Shown here in pieces: positions 1-9,224 of a stretch of DNA of 64,000 nt. The DNA is taken from assembly GCF_016904885.1 (NCBI RefSeq), contig NZ_JADWYI010000001.1, positions 7,869,224 to 7,933,223 of the forward strand. Direction: 5' to 3'. The notes below the pieces were generated by a model that saw only the letters and a program-made list of their open reading frames with translations, was not told the origin of the DNA and made no database searches. This DNA comes from Archangium primigenium. Lineage in GTDB: Bacteria > Myxococcota > Myxococcia > Myxococcales > Myxococcaceae. The first letter of the stretch is position 1, and every line of letters starts with the position of its first letter. A program made the translations under genes and the position numbers.

Positions 1-125
1 CCGGCGCGAACTACCTCGCGGTGTACTACCGCAACCTCCAGCACCGCGCCCTGTTTCCCTTCACGCTCGTCGAGCGCCTGCATGAGCGAAGGCGGCGGCG
101 CGAGCGGGAAGGCCAGGGCGAATAG
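1..125 (+). CDS. 3' end of an unidentified CDS (partial)
   Basis: The third forward frame is open from the window edge to a TAG at 123-125 and encodes the last 40 residues of a protein that begins outside the window. The tail has an aromatic stretch (NYLAVYYRN) and ends in an Arg-rich segment (HERRRRRERE). It lies 41 bp before the TrmJ-type methyltransferase, on the same strand. I do not recognise the family. Too little is present to assign a function. Confidence 0.5.
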   Translation, partial: GANYLAVYYRNLQHRALFPFTLVERLHERRRRREREGQGE

Positions 126-166
126 CCACGGCGAGGCCCGGCGCCAGGCGCTAAGGTGCCGGGCCC

Positions 167-886
167 ATGTCCCTGCCCATCCGGCTCGTCTTGATGCGAC
201 CGCGCAACGCGGAGAACCTGGGCGCGGCCGCCCGGGCCATGAAGAACTGTGGCCTCGCCGAGTGGACCTGGGTCCATCCCGAGGCCGAGGACCTCGGCCC
301 CGCGCGCCGGCTCGCCGTGCACGCCGAGGACGTGCTGGAGGCCTCGGGCCGGGCGGACTCGCTCGACGCGGCCGTGGCCGACTGCGTCTGGGTGGTGGGC
401 ACCAGCTCGCGCAAGGTGGAGGGCAAGCGGCGCCTGTCCCCCCGGGCCGTGGCGGAGGAGATGGTGCGGCGCGCGGCCCAGGGCCCCGTGGCGCTCGTCT
501 TCGGGGACGAGCGCAGCGGCCTCACCAACGCCGAGGTGGAGCGCTGCCATGACCTGTCCGCCGTGCCCACCGCGCCCGAGCAGCCCTCCATCAACCTCGC
601 CCAGGCGGTGCTGCTCTACGCCTACGAGCTGCGCATCGCCACGCTCGACGCCGCCCCACCTCCGCCGGCCCCCCTGCCCCGGGCCGCCACCGACACGGAG
701 CTGACCCGGGTGGAGTCCGCCCTGGAGGCGGCGCTCGTGGCCGGCGGCTTCCTGGTGGACGCCCAGGCCCGGGGCCGCCCCGCCCTGCGCGAGCTCTTCG
801 CCCCCTTGCGCCGCTCGCGCCTGACCCACAAGGAGGCGGGCCTGTGGCTCGCCGCCCTGCACACCCTGGCCAAGCGCCCGCGCTGA
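167..886 (+). CDS. TrmJ/SpoU-family RNA 2'-O-ribose methyltransferase
   Basis: This 239-residue protein is a SPOUT-fold, S-adenosylmethionine-dependent RNA 2'-O-methyltransferase of the TrmJ/LasT branch. TrmJ itself methylates the ribose at position 32 of tRNAs; the substrate here is inferred. All three SpoU motifs are visible: PRNAENLGAAARAMKN at about residues 12-27 with the catalytic Asn-Glu-Asn-Leu-Gly core, LVFGDERSGLTN at 110-121 and QPSINLAQAV at 139-148, which together build the knotted cofactor site. The length fits TrmJ (about 240-260). The ATG at 167 immediately precedes the first beta strand (IRLVLMRP), so the start looks right. It is the first of a run of forward-strand RNA-modification and translation genes. 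TrmH-like members of the same superfamily are the main alternative. Confidence 0.9.
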   Translation: MSLPIRLVLMRPRNAENLGAAARAMKNCGLAEWTWVHPEAEDLGPARRLAVHAEDVLEASGRADSLDAAVADCVWVVGTSSRKVEGKRRLSPRAVAEEMVRRAAQGPVALVFGDERSGLTNAEVERCHDLSAVPTAPEQPSINLAQAVLLYAYELRIATLDAAPPPPAPLPRAATDTELTRVESALEAALVAGGFLVDAQARGRPALRELFAPLRRSRLTHKEAGLWLAALHTLAKRPR

Positions 887-985
887 AGCAGGCAGCCCGT
901 CAACCGGCCGACGTCCTCCTCCCGGGAACCCTTCCCGGTCGTCCCTACCTTGTGGACAGAAGCTTCACGACAGGAGGAGCGAGCC

Positions 986-1219
986 ATGCAGCACATGCCC
1001 TACGAACGGATGAACCTGGAGGACGGGCCCGACGAGGACAGGCCCGGGCAGCGCTCCGGGCGGAGCGCCGAGGCGGAGCAGGACTGGGAGCCCAAGCGCA
1101 CGCCGCTGTCGGCCGAGGGGGACGGCGAGAAGGAGCGGGAGATGCCCGGCGGGGAGCCCGGCCGGACCCCTGGCTCGGCCGAGGGCGAGGACTTCGACGA
1201 GGAACCCTCGCGACAATAG
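986..1219 (+). CDS. Small acidic hypothetical protein
   Basis: A 77-residue acidic, low-complexity protein rich in Glu, Asp, Gly, Arg and Pro, with no membrane segment or recognised domain. It is probably largely disordered. The ATG at 986 is preferred over an upstream in-frame start because a perfect AGGAGG (972-977) lies 8 bp before it. A repeated pattern of charged residues around a PLSAEGDGE and PGSAEGEDFD motif is visible. It sits alone between the RNA methyltransferase and the pseudouridine synthase. Function unknown. Confidence 0.6.
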   Translation: MQHMPYERMNLEDGPDEDRPGQRSGRSAEAEQDWEPKRTPLSAEGDGEKEREMPGGEPGRTPGSAEGEDFDEEPSRQ

Positions 1220-1247
1220 GTCCGCGCCGCTACAGTGGCCCCGCGCC

Positions 1248-2060
1248 ATGTCCCGAAAGCCCCCGCCTCGCCGCTCCGCTCCGCAGTTGACCAAGCAGCT
1301 CGCCAATCCCGGGCGGTGGGAGGGCAAGGCCAAGCCAGACTGGCTCGCGCGGGCCATCGCCCGGGCGGGGGTCCTGCCCCAGGAGGACGCCCAGGCCGCC
1401 ATCGAGGCCGGCCGCGTCACGGTGAATGGCCGGGTGGTCAAGCAGCACCTGGCCCCCGTGCCCCCGGGCGCCACCGTGAAGGTGGACGGGGTGCCGCTGC
1501 CCACGGCCGCCCCCACGCGGGTGCTCGCCTTCCACAAGCCCGCCGAACTGCTCACCTCCACGGTGGGCCAGCACCGCGTGGGCACCGTCTTCGAGGTGCT
1601 CCTGCCCCAACTGCCACAGGACCTGGCGCGCTTCACCTGGCACGCGGTGGGCCGGCTGGACCGGGGCACCACGGGGCTCCTGCTCTTCACCAATGACGAG
1701 AAGCTGCTCGCGCACGTGACGTCCCCGGACTCCCGGCTGCCCAAGCGCTACGTGGCCACGGTGTTCAGCGAGGCGGACGACGAGAAGGTGGAGCCCCTGC
1801 GCCGCGGCATGACGCTGGACGATGGCGAGCGCCTGCGGCCCGCCGGGGTGACCGTGCGCGACCCCCACACCGTGGAGGTCACCGTCACCGAGGGCCGCAA
1901 CCACCAGGTCAAGCGCATGCTCGGCGAGGTGGGGCTGCCCGTCCGGGCCCTGCACCGCGAGGCCGTGGGCGGGGTGACCCTGGACGTCGCCGAGGGCACC
2001 TGGCGCCCGCTCACCGACGCCGAGGTGTCCGAGGGCCTGGGCTACCCGCCCCCCGCCTAG
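1248..2060 (+). CDS. RsuA/RluB-family pseudouridine synthase
   Basis: This 270-residue enzyme isomerises uridine to pseudouridine in rRNA. An S4 RNA-binding domain occupies about residues 33-80 (LARAIARAG ... AGRVTVNGR). The catalytic core follows, with the family motif GRLDRGTTGLLLFTND at 135-150. D138 is the catalytic aspartate. The downstream motif EGRNHQVKRM at 215-224 is typical of the RsuA/RluB/RluE/RluF group, which modify single sites in 16S or 23S rRNA. RluB (23S position 2605) is the commonest assignment for this architecture, but the exact target cannot be told from sequence alone. The first 30 residues are a basic, disordered extension. It is codirectional with the EF-G gene downstream. 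Confidence 0.9.
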   Translation: MSRKPPPRRSAPQLTKQLANPGRWEGKAKPDWLARAIARAGVLPQEDAQAAIEAGRVTVNGRVVKQHLAPVPPGATVKVDGVPLPTAAPTRVLAFHKPAELLTSTVGQHRVGTVFEVLLPQLPQDLARFTWHAVGRLDRGTTGLLLFTNDEKLLAHVTSPDSRLPKRYVATVFSEADDEKVEPLRRGMTLDDGERLRPAGVTVRDPHTVEVTVTEGRNHQVKRMLGEVGLPVRALHREAVGGVTLDVAEGTWRPLTDAEVSEGLGYPPPA

Positions 2061-2358
2061 GACGGGGGCGCCGCCACCCCGCCTGGCCCCCGGGCAATCG
2101 CCGCTCCGGGAGTGGACACGTGAAGCATTCCGCACGTCCGGGCGTTAGATATCCGCGTCACTGGTAGACGATGTAGGCGTGGCTCCTCCAGCGGCCACGC
2201 GACCAGGGGGGGCTTCCCCTCGGGGCCCGGAGAGAGTAGACGGCTCACCGGTTTCAGGCCGATTTGGCTGGAAACTTCAAGCTTCGGGAAGTAAGGGCGC
2301 CCCCTGCCCTGTTCCCGCTGGACGTTCTCACAGCACCCCACAAGAAGGACCGACTCAC
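2061..2358 (+). other. Long leader region upstream of the EF-G gene
   Basis: This stretch of about 300 bp separates the pseudouridine synthase from the EF-G gene. The EF-G frame is open back to 2179, but the added residues are Pro/Gly/Arg-rich and resemble no EF-G. I therefore treat it as untranslated leader that presumably carries the promoter. A purine-rich ribosome-binding site (AAGAAGGA, 2342-2349) lies about 9 bp before the GTG at 2359. I could not identify a convincing -35/-10 pair or attenuator. Confidence 0.4.
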
Positions 2359-4473
2359 GTGGCCACCCAAGTTCCCATCGAAAAGGTTCGTAACATCGGC
2401 ATCTCCGCCCACATCGACTCGGGCAAGACGACGCTCTCCGAGCGCATCCTCTTCTACACGGGCCGCATCCACGAGATTCACGAGGTTCGTGGCAAGGACG
2501 GCGTGGGCGCGAAGATGGACTCGATGGATCTGGAGCGTGAGAAGGGCATCACGATCCAGTCCGCCGCCACGTACGCGATGTGGGGCGACTACAACATCAA
2601 CCTGATCGACACCCCCGGACACGTGGACTTCACCATCGAGGTGGAGCGTGCCCTGCGTGTGCTCGACGGCGCCATCCTGGTGCTCTGCTCGGTGTCGGGC
2701 GTGCAGTCCCAGTCCATCACCGTGGACCGGCAGATGAAGCGCTACCGGGTTCCCCGCATCGCGTTCGTCAACAAGATGGACCGCGCGGGCGCCAACTATC
2801 AGCGCGTCGCCGCCCAGCTCAAGGAGAAGCTCGGCCACCACCCGGTGCGGCTGCAGCTGCCCATCGGCGCCGAGGACAAGTTCCAGGGCCTCATCGACCT
2901 CATCCAGATGAAGGCGTTCTACTTCGACGGCGAGTCGGGTGAGGACATCCGCGAGGAGGCCATCCCGGCCGAGCTCATGGACCAGGCCCAGGCGGACCGC
3001 AAGGAGATGATCGAGAAGCTGGCCGACGTGGACGACACGCTCGGTGAGCTGTTCCTGTCCGACGCCGAGATCACCCAGGAGCAGATCATGGGTGCGGTGC
3101 GCCGCGCCACCATCGCGCTCAAGATGACCCCGGTCATGTGCGGCTCGGCCTACAAGAACAAGGGCGTGCAGCTCCTGCTCAACGCCATCTGCTCGTTCCT
3201 GCCCAACCCCTCCGAGGTCACCAACGAGGCGCTGGACCAGAAGAACAACGAGGCGAAGGTCATCCTCGAGTCCGACGCGAACAAGCCCTTCGTGGGCCTG
3301 GCGTTCAAGCTGGAAGACGGCCGCTACGGTCAGCTGACCTACATGCGCGTCTACCAGGGCAAGGTGTCCAAGGGCGACTTCATCATCAACCAGGCCAACC
3401 AGAAGAAGGTCAAGGTCCCCCGCATCGTTCGCATGCACTCGAACGAGATGAACGACATCAACGAGGGCTACGCCGGCGACATCATCGCGCTGTTCGGCGT
3501 GGAGTGCGCCTCGGGCGACACGTTCACCGACGGCACCGTGCAGTACACGATGACGTCCATGTTCGTGCCGGACGCCGTCATCTCGCTGGCCGTCGCGCCC
3601 AAGAGCCGCGACGCCCAGGCCAACTTCTCCAAGGCCCTCAACCGCTTCACCAAGGAAGACCCCACCTTCCGCGTGCACCGGGACGAGGAGTCCGCCCAGA
3701 CCATCATCCGGGGCATGGGCGAGCTGCACCTGGAGATCTACATCGAGCGCATGAAGCGCGAGTACCAGTGCGAGGTCGTCGCCGGTAAGCCCCAGGTGGC
3801 CTACCGCGAGACCATCTCGCAGAAGGGCGAGTTCGCCTACACGCACAAGAAGCAGACCGGTGGTTCGGGTCAGTTCGCGCGCGTGTGCGGCTACGTCGAG
3901 CCCCTGCCTTCCGACGCCGTGCAGCAGTACGAGTTCGTGGACGACATCGTGGGCGGTTCCATCCCCCGCGAGTTCATCCCGGCGTGCGACAAGGGCTTCA
4001 CCGAGGCGGTGAAGAAGGGCTCGCTCATCGGCTTCCCCGTCGTGGGCATCCGCGTCGTCATCAACGACGGCGCGTTCCACGCGGTGGACTCGTCCGAAAT
4101 GGCGTTCAAGACCGCCGCCATCATGGGCTTCCGCGAGGGGTATGAGGCCGCCAAGCCCATCATCCTCGAGCCGATGATGAAGGTGGAAGTGCAGGCCCCG
4201 ACGGACTTCCAGGGCTCGGTGGTGGGTCAGATCAACCAGCGCCGTGGCACCATCCTCGACACCAGCTCGGCCGAGGGTTACGTGACGGTGGTGGCCGAGG
4301 TGCCGCTGAACAACATGTTCGGCTACTCCACGGACCTGCGCTCCGCCACCCAGGGCAAGGGCGAATACACGATGGAGTTCGCCAAGTACTCGCCCGTGCC
4401 GAAGAACGAGTCCGAGGCGCTGATGGCCGCCTACCGCGAGAAGCTCAAGGCGGAGCAGGACGCGCGCAAGTAG
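2359..4473 (+). CDS. fusA: Elongation factor G, spdEFG1/mitochondrial-like type
   Basis: Translational GTPase that drives translocation on the ribosome. From the GTG at 2359 the protein is 704 residues, the length of classical EF-G. All G motifs are present: P-loop AHIDSGKTT at 17-25, DTPGHVD at 84-90 and NKMD at 138-141. EF-G domains II-V follow, including the conserved GSGQFARV and SIPREFIPA segments. The start of the mature G domain reads HIDSGKTT where most bacterial EF-Gs read HIDAGKTT, and switch I is followed by [15 protein letters not shown]. These features match, from memory, mitochondrial EF-G1 and the spdEFG1 group of spirochaetes, planctomycetes and delta-proteobacteria. It is not in a str operon (no rpsL, rpsG or tuf beside it), which fits a lineage-specific paralogue. 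Confidence 0.95.
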   Translation: MATQVPIEKVRNIGISAHIDSGKTTLSERILFYTGRIHEIHEVRGKDGVGAKMDSMDLEREKGITIQSAATYAMWGDYNINLIDTPGHVDFTIEVERALRVLDGAILVLCSVSGVQSQSITVDRQMKRYRVPRIAFVNKMDRAGANYQRVAAQLKEKLGHHPVRLQLPIGAEDKFQGLIDLIQMKAFYFDGESGEDIREEAIPAELMDQAQADRKEMIEKLADVDDTLGELFLSDAEITQEQIMGAVRRATIALKMTPVMCGSAYKNKGVQLLLNAICSFLPNPSEVTNEALDQKNNEAKVILESDANKPFVGLAFKLEDGRYGQLTYMRVYQGKVSKGDFIINQANQKKVKVPRIVRMHSNEMNDINEGYAGDIIALFGVECASGDTFTDGTVQYTMTSMFVPDAVISLAVAPKSRDAQANFSKALNRFTKEDPTFRVHRDEESAQTIIRGMGELHLEIYIERMKREYQCEVVAGKPQVAYRETISQKGEFAYTHKKQTGGSGQFARVCGYVEPLPSDAVQQYEFVDDIVGGSIPREFIPACDKGFTEAVKKGSLIGFPVVGIRVVINDGAFHAVDSSEMAFKTAAIMGFREGYEAAKPIILEPMMKVEVQAPTDFQGSVVGQINQRRGTILDTSSAEGYVTVVAEVPLNNMFGYSTDLRSATQGKGEYTMEFAKYSPVPKNESEALMAAYREKLKAEQDARK

Positions 4474-4514
4474 TTCCGGTGTTGTTCCAAGCCTGATTCA
4501 ACTGGCTGTTGAAG

Positions 4515-4549
4515 GAAGGCGCCTCCCCCGGGGGCGCCTTCTTTTTTTC
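4515..4549 (+). terminator. Rho-independent terminator after EF-G
   Basis: A 9-bp perfect stem, GAAGGCGCC (4515-4523) paired with GGCGCCTTC (4533-4541), encloses a 9-nt loop and runs straight into seven T residues (4542-4548). It lies about 40 bp after the EF-G stop codon and is the clearest intrinsic terminator in the window. Confidence 0.9.
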
Positions 4550-4620
4550 CGGGGCCCGCGCGCGCACTCCCGCCGCACGGGCCCCCCCGGGGACCTCCCT
4601 TCCCCTCTTTTTGAGATGCC

Positions 4621-6219
4621 ATGACTTTCGAAGATCTGAAGCTCGCCGAGCCCCTGCTGCGCGCCGTGAAGGCCGAGGGGTACTCCACCCCCACCCCCAT
4701 CCAGCAGCAGGCCATTCCCCACGCGCTCGAGGGCAAGGACGTGCTCGGCTGCGCGCAGACGGGCACCGGCAAGACGGCGGCGTTCACCCTGCCCATCCTC
4801 CAGCGGCTGTCCGTGGGCCGCCCCCCGCCCCCCGCGCGCGGCCGGCCCATCCGCGCGCTCGTGCTCAGCCCCACGCGTGAGCTCGCCGCGCAGATTGGCG
4901 ACAGCGTCAAGGCCTATGGCCGCCACACCGGCCTCACCTCCGCCGTCATCTTCGGCGGCGTGGGCCAGAACGCCCAGGAGCAGGCGCTCAAGAGCGGCGT
5001 GGACGTGCTCGTGGCCACCCCGGGCCGCCTGTTGGATCTGATGAACCAGGGCTTCGTGTCCTACAAGTCGCTGGAGGTGTTCGTCCTCGACGAGGCGGAC
5101 CGCATGCTGGACATGGGCTTCATCCATGACGTCAAGCGCGTCATCGCCGCCCTGCCCCGCCAGCGCCAGACGCTGTTCTTCTCGGCCACCATGCCGCCGG
5201 AGATCCAGGGCCTGGCCAACAGCATCCTGGTCAAGCCGGTGCGCGTGGAGGTGACGCCGGTGGCCACCACCGCGGAGACCATCGACCAGCGCCTGTACTT
5301 CGTGGAGAAGGAGAAGAAGCGCAGCCTGCTCGTGCACCTGCTGCAGAGCGACACGAACATCCAGCGCGCGCTCGTCTTCACCCGCACCAAGCACGGCGCC
5401 AACCGCGTCGCGCGGCACCTGCAGGGCGCGGGCATCGGCGCCGAGCCCATCCACGGCAACAAGAGCCAGAACGCGCGCGAGCGGGCGCTGGCGGCCTTCA
5501 AGTCCGGCGCCTGCCGGGTGCTGGTGGCCACGGACATCGCCGCGCGGGGCATCGACATCGACGGCATCTCGCACGTCATCAACTTCGACCTGCCCAACGT
5601 GCCCGAGACGTACGTGCACCGCATCGGCCGCACGGGCCGCGCGGGCGCCACGGGCATCGCCCTGTCCTTCTGCGATGGCGAGGAGCGCGCGTACCTCAAG
5701 GACATCGAGCGCACCATCCGCCGGCGCGTGCCCGTGGTGGAGGCCGGTCCCTACCGCGTCACCCAGACGCCCGCGGCCGGGCCGGACGAGCGCGAGGACG
5801 ATCACGACGAGGAGCGGGACACCCCGCGCGGCGGCCAGCGCCCGCCGCAGCGTCAGGCCCGCGCCCACACCCCCGGCACGAGCGCGCCCCGCGGCGGCAA
5901 CCCGCCCCGGAGCGAGTCGCGCGGCGGCGGTAATGGTGGCGGTGGCCGCGGCGGCGAGGGCAACCGGAGCGGGGGCAGTGGCCGCGGTGGCAATGGCGGC
6001 GGCCGGGGTGGCAATGGCGGCGGTCGCGGCGGTGGTGGTGGTGGAGGCGGCGGCCGGGGTGGCAGTGCCGGTGGCCGGGACTCGCGAGAGGCCCGCGCGC
6101 CGCGCTCGGATCGGTCCGCCTCGGGAGGCCAGGCCCCCGCGGACAAGCGCTCCCCGGCACCCGCTCCGGCGGCGCCGGCCGCCGCTTCTCAGCGGCCTCG
6201 CGCCCCCAAGTGGTTGTAA
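4621..6219 (+). CDS. rhlE: DEAD-box RNA helicase, RhlE-like, with RGG-rich tail
   Basis: ATP-dependent RNA helicase for remodelling structured RNA, for example in ribosome assembly or RNA decay. The two RecA-like domains carry the full motif set: Q motif TPIQQQA (25-31), motif I AQTGTGKT (45-52), Ia PTRELAAQ, Ib TPGR, DEAD (157-160), SAT (188-190), then ARGID and [10 protein letters not shown]. From about residue 370 the 532-residue protein continues as a charged linker and a long Gly/Arg/Asn tail with many RGG and GGG steps. It ends in an Ala/Pro segment with a basic terminus (RPRAPKW). Such tails bind RNA and can promote condensation or cold-shock function (family knowledge). The RhlE name rests on the core sequence; CsdA/RhlB-like roles are possible. 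Confidence 0.9.
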   Translation: MTFEDLKLAEPLLRAVKAEGYSTPTPIQQQAIPHALEGKDVLGCAQTGTGKTAAFTLPILQRLSVGRPPPPARGRPIRALVLSPTRELAAQIGDSVKAYGRHTGLTSAVIFGGVGQNAQEQALKSGVDVLVATPGRLLDLMNQGFVSYKSLEVFVLDEADRMLDMGFIHDVKRVIAALPRQRQTLFFSATMPPEIQGLANSILVKPVRVEVTPVATTAETIDQRLYFVEKEKKRSLLVHLLQSDTNIQRALVFTRTKHGANRVARHLQGAGIGAEPIHGNKSQNARERALAAFKSGACRVLVATDIAARGIDIDGISHVINFDLPNVPETYVHRIGRTGRAGATGIALSFCDGEERAYLKDIERTIRRRVPVVEAGPYRVTQTPAAGPDEREDDHDEERDTPRGGQRPPQRQARAHTPGTSAPRGGNPPRSESRGGGNGGGGRGGEGNRSGGSGRGGNGGGRGGNGGGRGGGGGGGGGRGGSAGGRDSREARAPRSDRSASGGQAPADKRSPAPAPAAPAAASQRPRAPKWL

Positions 6220-6264
6220 AGAAGGCGCCGTCCTTCTGAACCCGCCGTCCCCTCCGAGATCTCC

Positions 6265-8193
6265 GTGACCCTGCTCCGCGCCGCCGATGTCCAACTCTCC
6301 TTCGGCAGCCGTACCGTCTTCCAGGGGCTGACGCTCACGATCGAGGAGGGCGAGCGCGTGGGCCTCATCGGCGTGAACGGCTCGGGCAAGTCCTCGCTGA
6401 TGAAGATCCTGGCGGGGGCGGCCCGGGCGGACGCGGGCGAGTTGCAGTTGCGCCGCGGCTCGCGCGTCACCTACCTGCCGCAGGAGCCCGAGTTCGCCCC
6501 GGGCGCCACGGTGGCCGCCGAGCTGAGCGTGGCGCAGGGGCCCCTCAAGGAGGCCCTGGCGCTCCAGACGGAGCTCACCCAGCGCCTGGAGACCACGCCG
6601 CCCGCGGGCCAGGAGAAGCTCATGGAGCAGCTGGCCACGGTGACGGACCGCATCGAGCAGCTGGGCGGCTACGACACCGAGCACCACGCCAAGACGCTGC
6701 TCGACCGCCTGGGCGTCAAGGACTGGGACCGGCCCGTGGCGGAGCTGTCCGGCGGCCTGCGCAAGCGCGTGGCCATCGCCCGCGCGCTGCTCACCCGGCC
6801 CGAGCTGCTCATGCTGGACGAGCCCACCAACCACCTGGACGCGGACACGGTGGACTGGCTCGAGGACGAGCTGGACAAGCTGCCCGGCTCGCTGCTGCTG
6901 GTGACGCACGACCGCTACTTCCTCGATGGCCTGGTGGACCGGATCGTGGAGATCCAACCCGGCGGCGGCGTCGTCTCGTACCCGGGCAACTACGAGGCCT
7001 ACGTGGAGCAGAAGCTGCTCGCGCAGGAGCAGTCGAGCCTCGCCCAGCACAAGCGCGAGCGGTGGATCGCCCAGGAAGTGGCCTGGCTGCGCAAGGGCCC
7101 CGAGGCACGCCGCACCAAGAGCAAGGCGCGCATCGACCGGGCACGCAAGCTCATGGAGGAGAAGGGCTTCCAGCGCCCCAAGGTGGCGGGGCTCCAGGTG
7201 ATGCAGGCGCCCCGGCTCGGCCACACCGTCATCGAGGCCGAGGGCGTGCGCAAGTCCTACGGCGAGCGCGACGTGCTCCAGGGCGTGAACCTGCTGCTGC
7301 AGCGCGGCGAGCGCGTGGGGCTCGTGGGCCCCAACGGCGTGGGGAAGACCACCTTCCTGCGCGTGCTGCTCGGGGAGCTGCCGCCGGACTCGGGCAAGGT
7401 CGTCATCGGCAAGAACACGAAGATCGCCTACTACGATCAGACGCGCGCCGCGTTGGATCCCGAGCAGACGGTGTACGAGGCGGCCTCGCCGCGCGGGGAT
7501 GACTGGGTGGAGCTGGGCGATCAGCGCGTGGCCCTGCGCGACTACCTGGACGACCTGCTCTTCCCCGTGCCCATGCAGCGCATGAAGGTGAAGGCGCTGT
7601 CGGGCGGCGAGCGCAACCGGCTCCTGCTCGCGCGGCTCTTCCTGGAAGGCGCCAACGTGCTGGTGCTCGACGAGCCCACCAACGACCTGGACATCGTCAC
7701 CCTCAACATCCTGGAGGGCCTGCTGCTCAACTTCACCGGCAGCGTGCTCCTCGTCACGCACGACCGGTACTTCCTCGACAAGGTGGCCACCTCCGTCCTC
7801 GCCTTCGAGGGCGCGGGCAAGGTGACGCGCTACGAGGGCAACTTCACCATGTACAAGCGGCTGCAGGAGCAGCAGCAGGCGAAGCTCGCCGCCGCCACGC
7901 CCGCCGCCGCGAAGAAGGCCGAGCCCACCACCCCCGCCGCCGACGCCAAGGCCTCGCGCAAGCCGGGCAAGCTCTCCTACAAGGATCAGCGCGAGCTGGA
8001 CGGCATGGAGGCCGCCATCGAGGCCGCCGAGGGCCGCAAGGCCGCCCTGGAGGCCCAGCTGCAGGACCCCGGCGTCTACACGAACGGCACCAAGGCCGCC
8101 GGCGTGCAGAAGGACCTGGACGCGGCGGTGGCCGAGGTGGACCGCCTCTACACGCGCTGGCAGGAGCTGCAGGACCTGGTCGCCGGCGCCTGA
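6265..8193 (+). CDS. uup: ABC-F ATPase Uup
   Basis: Soluble ABC-F protein of 642 residues with two ATP-binding cassettes and no membrane segments. Walker A motifs are GVNGSGKSS (36-44) and GPNGVGKTT (about 354-362). Signature motifs are ELSGGLRKR and ALSGGERNR, each followed by a Walker B ending DEPTN. A C-terminal domain after residue ~560 contains KLSYKDQRELDGME and a Glu/Ala/Lys-rich coiled coil; this DNA-binding, ribosome-linked extension distinguishes Uup from EttA and YbiT. ABC-F proteins act at the ribosomal E site, and Uup also affects transposon excision and branched DNA. The chosen start is the GTG at 6265, 45 bp after the helicase gene, so the two may be cotranscribed. Confidence 0.9.
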   Translation: MTLLRAADVQLSFGSRTVFQGLTLTIEEGERVGLIGVNGSGKSSLMKILAGAARADAGELQLRRGSRVTYLPQEPEFAPGATVAAELSVAQGPLKEALALQTELTQRLETTPPAGQEKLMEQLATVTDRIEQLGGYDTEHHAKTLLDRLGVKDWDRPVAELSGGLRKRVAIARALLTRPELLMLDEPTNHLDADTVDWLEDELDKLPGSLLLVTHDRYFLDGLVDRIVEIQPGGGVVSYPGNYEAYVEQKLLAQEQSSLAQHKRERWIAQEVAWLRKGPEARRTKSKARIDRARKLMEEKGFQRPKVAGLQVMQAPRLGHTVIEAEGVRKSYGERDVLQGVNLLLQRGERVGLVGPNGVGKTTFLRVLLGELPPDSGKVVIGKNTKIAYYDQTRAALDPEQTVYEAASPRGDDWVELGDQRVALRDYLDDLLFPVPMQRMKVKALSGGERNRLLLARLFLEGANVLVLDEPTNDLDIVTLNILEGLLLNFTGSVLLVTHDRYFLDKVATSVLAFEGAGKVTRYEGNFTMYKRLQEQQQAKLAAATPAAAKKAEPTTPAADAKASRKPGKLSYKDQRELDGMEAAIEAAEGRKAALEAQLQDPGVYTNGTKAAGVQKDLDAAVAEVDRLYTRWQELQDLVAGA

Positions 8194-8202
8194 CGGCCCC
8201 GC

Positions 8203-9177
8203 TCAGGGAGGCGTGCCCACCAGCCGGTCCTGCTCCCGGCGGATCGCCTCCACCTGGCTCGCCGTCTCGCGCGCCTTCTGGAGCAGCTCCACCGGGTTGG
8301 GCACCGCGAGCGCGCCCTCGCCGTCGCGCCCGCCCTTCGCGGGCGGCGTGCCGGACGCCGGGGACTCGGGGGGTTTGACCGCCGGGCGCACCTCCACCTG
8401 GGCCGTCACCGCCACCGCCTGGGCGCGGAAGCGCTCGGGCACCTCGTCCCACCCGCGCACGACGTGCATCGTCCCCCGCGCGTCCGGGTAGCGCACCAGC
8501 GACGCGCCCGTCTCCCCGAGCACGTGCGCGTCCGGGGGGAAGCCCTCGCCGGAGAAGCCCAGGCGCCAGGCGCGCCCGTCCAGCGCCCGGAACACCACCG
8601 CGTCCCCCTCCTCGGTGTAGCGCGCGCCCGGCTCGGCGCCGCCCTCCTCGAGCCAGCGCAGGTGGGGCGTGGGCGTGCGCACCACCCGGGGCGCCGCGCC
8701 CAGGTGGGACGCCTTGAGCGCCTGGGCGCGCACGCCATGCAGGTAGAGCGCGGCCACCTCCGCCTCCCGCCCGTCCCGGGAGGACACCGCGGGCCGGGGA
8801 TCGAGCACCAGCACCGCCTGGCCATCCGCCGAGACGAACGCGTGCTGCTCCGGGGTCGCCAGGCAGGTGGGCCACTCCCACACCACCTCGCGCGTGCCGC
8901 CCTCGGTGAGCACCGTCGACACGCTCCGACACCCGCGCGCCCGAGGCGACTCCTGGGGGAACTGCCGCACCTCGGCGCGCCCGTCGGCCGAGCGCGCGAG
9001 CCCGTTCCACCCCGCCGAGGGCACCACCGGCGCGGGGACGGGCGCGGGGGCCTCGGGAACGGAGGGGGCGGGCGCTGGCGCGGGCGCCACGACGGGCGGG
9101 GACACGGCGGGCGCCGGGGACGTGGACGGAGAACAACCGCTCAACAGCACCGCCACCACGAGACTCCGCCCGCGCAT
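8203..9177 (-). CDS. Proline-rich lipoprotein, function unknown
   Basis: A 324-residue exported protein. It begins MRGRSLVVAVLLSGC, a short signal peptide ending in a lipobox (LLSGC, Cys at 15), so it should be lipid-anchored. Residues ~17-50 are an Ala/Pro spacer common in myxobacterial envelope proteins. The rest reads as beta-rich repeats (for example FVSADGQAVLVLDPR and YTEEGDAVVFRALDGRAWRLGFS) and may form a small propeller-like domain, but no family is recognised. A short helical segment (LLQKARETASQVEAI) ends the chain. It converges with uup, leaving only 9 bp between the stop codons. Confidence 0.7.
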   Translation of the reverse strand: MRGRSLVVAVLLSGCSPSTSPAPAVSPPVVAPAPAPAPSVPEAPAPVPAPVVPSAGWNGLARSADGRAEVRQFPQESPRARGCRSVSTVLTEGGTREVVWEWPTCLATPEQHAFVSADGQAVLVLDPRPAVSSRDGREAEVAALYLHGVRAQALKASHLGAAPRVVRTPTPHLRWLEEGGAEPGARYTEEGDAVVFRALDGRAWRLGFSGEGFPPDAHVLGETGASLVRYPDARGTMHVVRGWDEVPERFRAQAVAVTAQVEVRPAVKPPESPASGTPPAKGGRDGEGALAVPNPVELLQKARETASQVEAIRREQDRLVGTPP

Positions 9178-9224
9178 TGCGCCCCCTGAGTGCCGACCTC
9201 CGGCGGACGGGAGCCTACACCACC

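Noticed and set aside
2179-2358. N-terminal extension of EF-G
   Set aside because: The added 60 residues are unlike any EF-G, while a GTG at 2359 with a ribosome-binding site gives the classical 704-residue length.
4498-7761. Very long open frame (over 1000 codons) on the minus strand across the helicase and Uup genes
   Set aside because: It lies antisense to two well-supported genes and reads as His/Leu/Gly/Arg-rich low-complexity protein, the usual shadow of high-G+C coding sequence.
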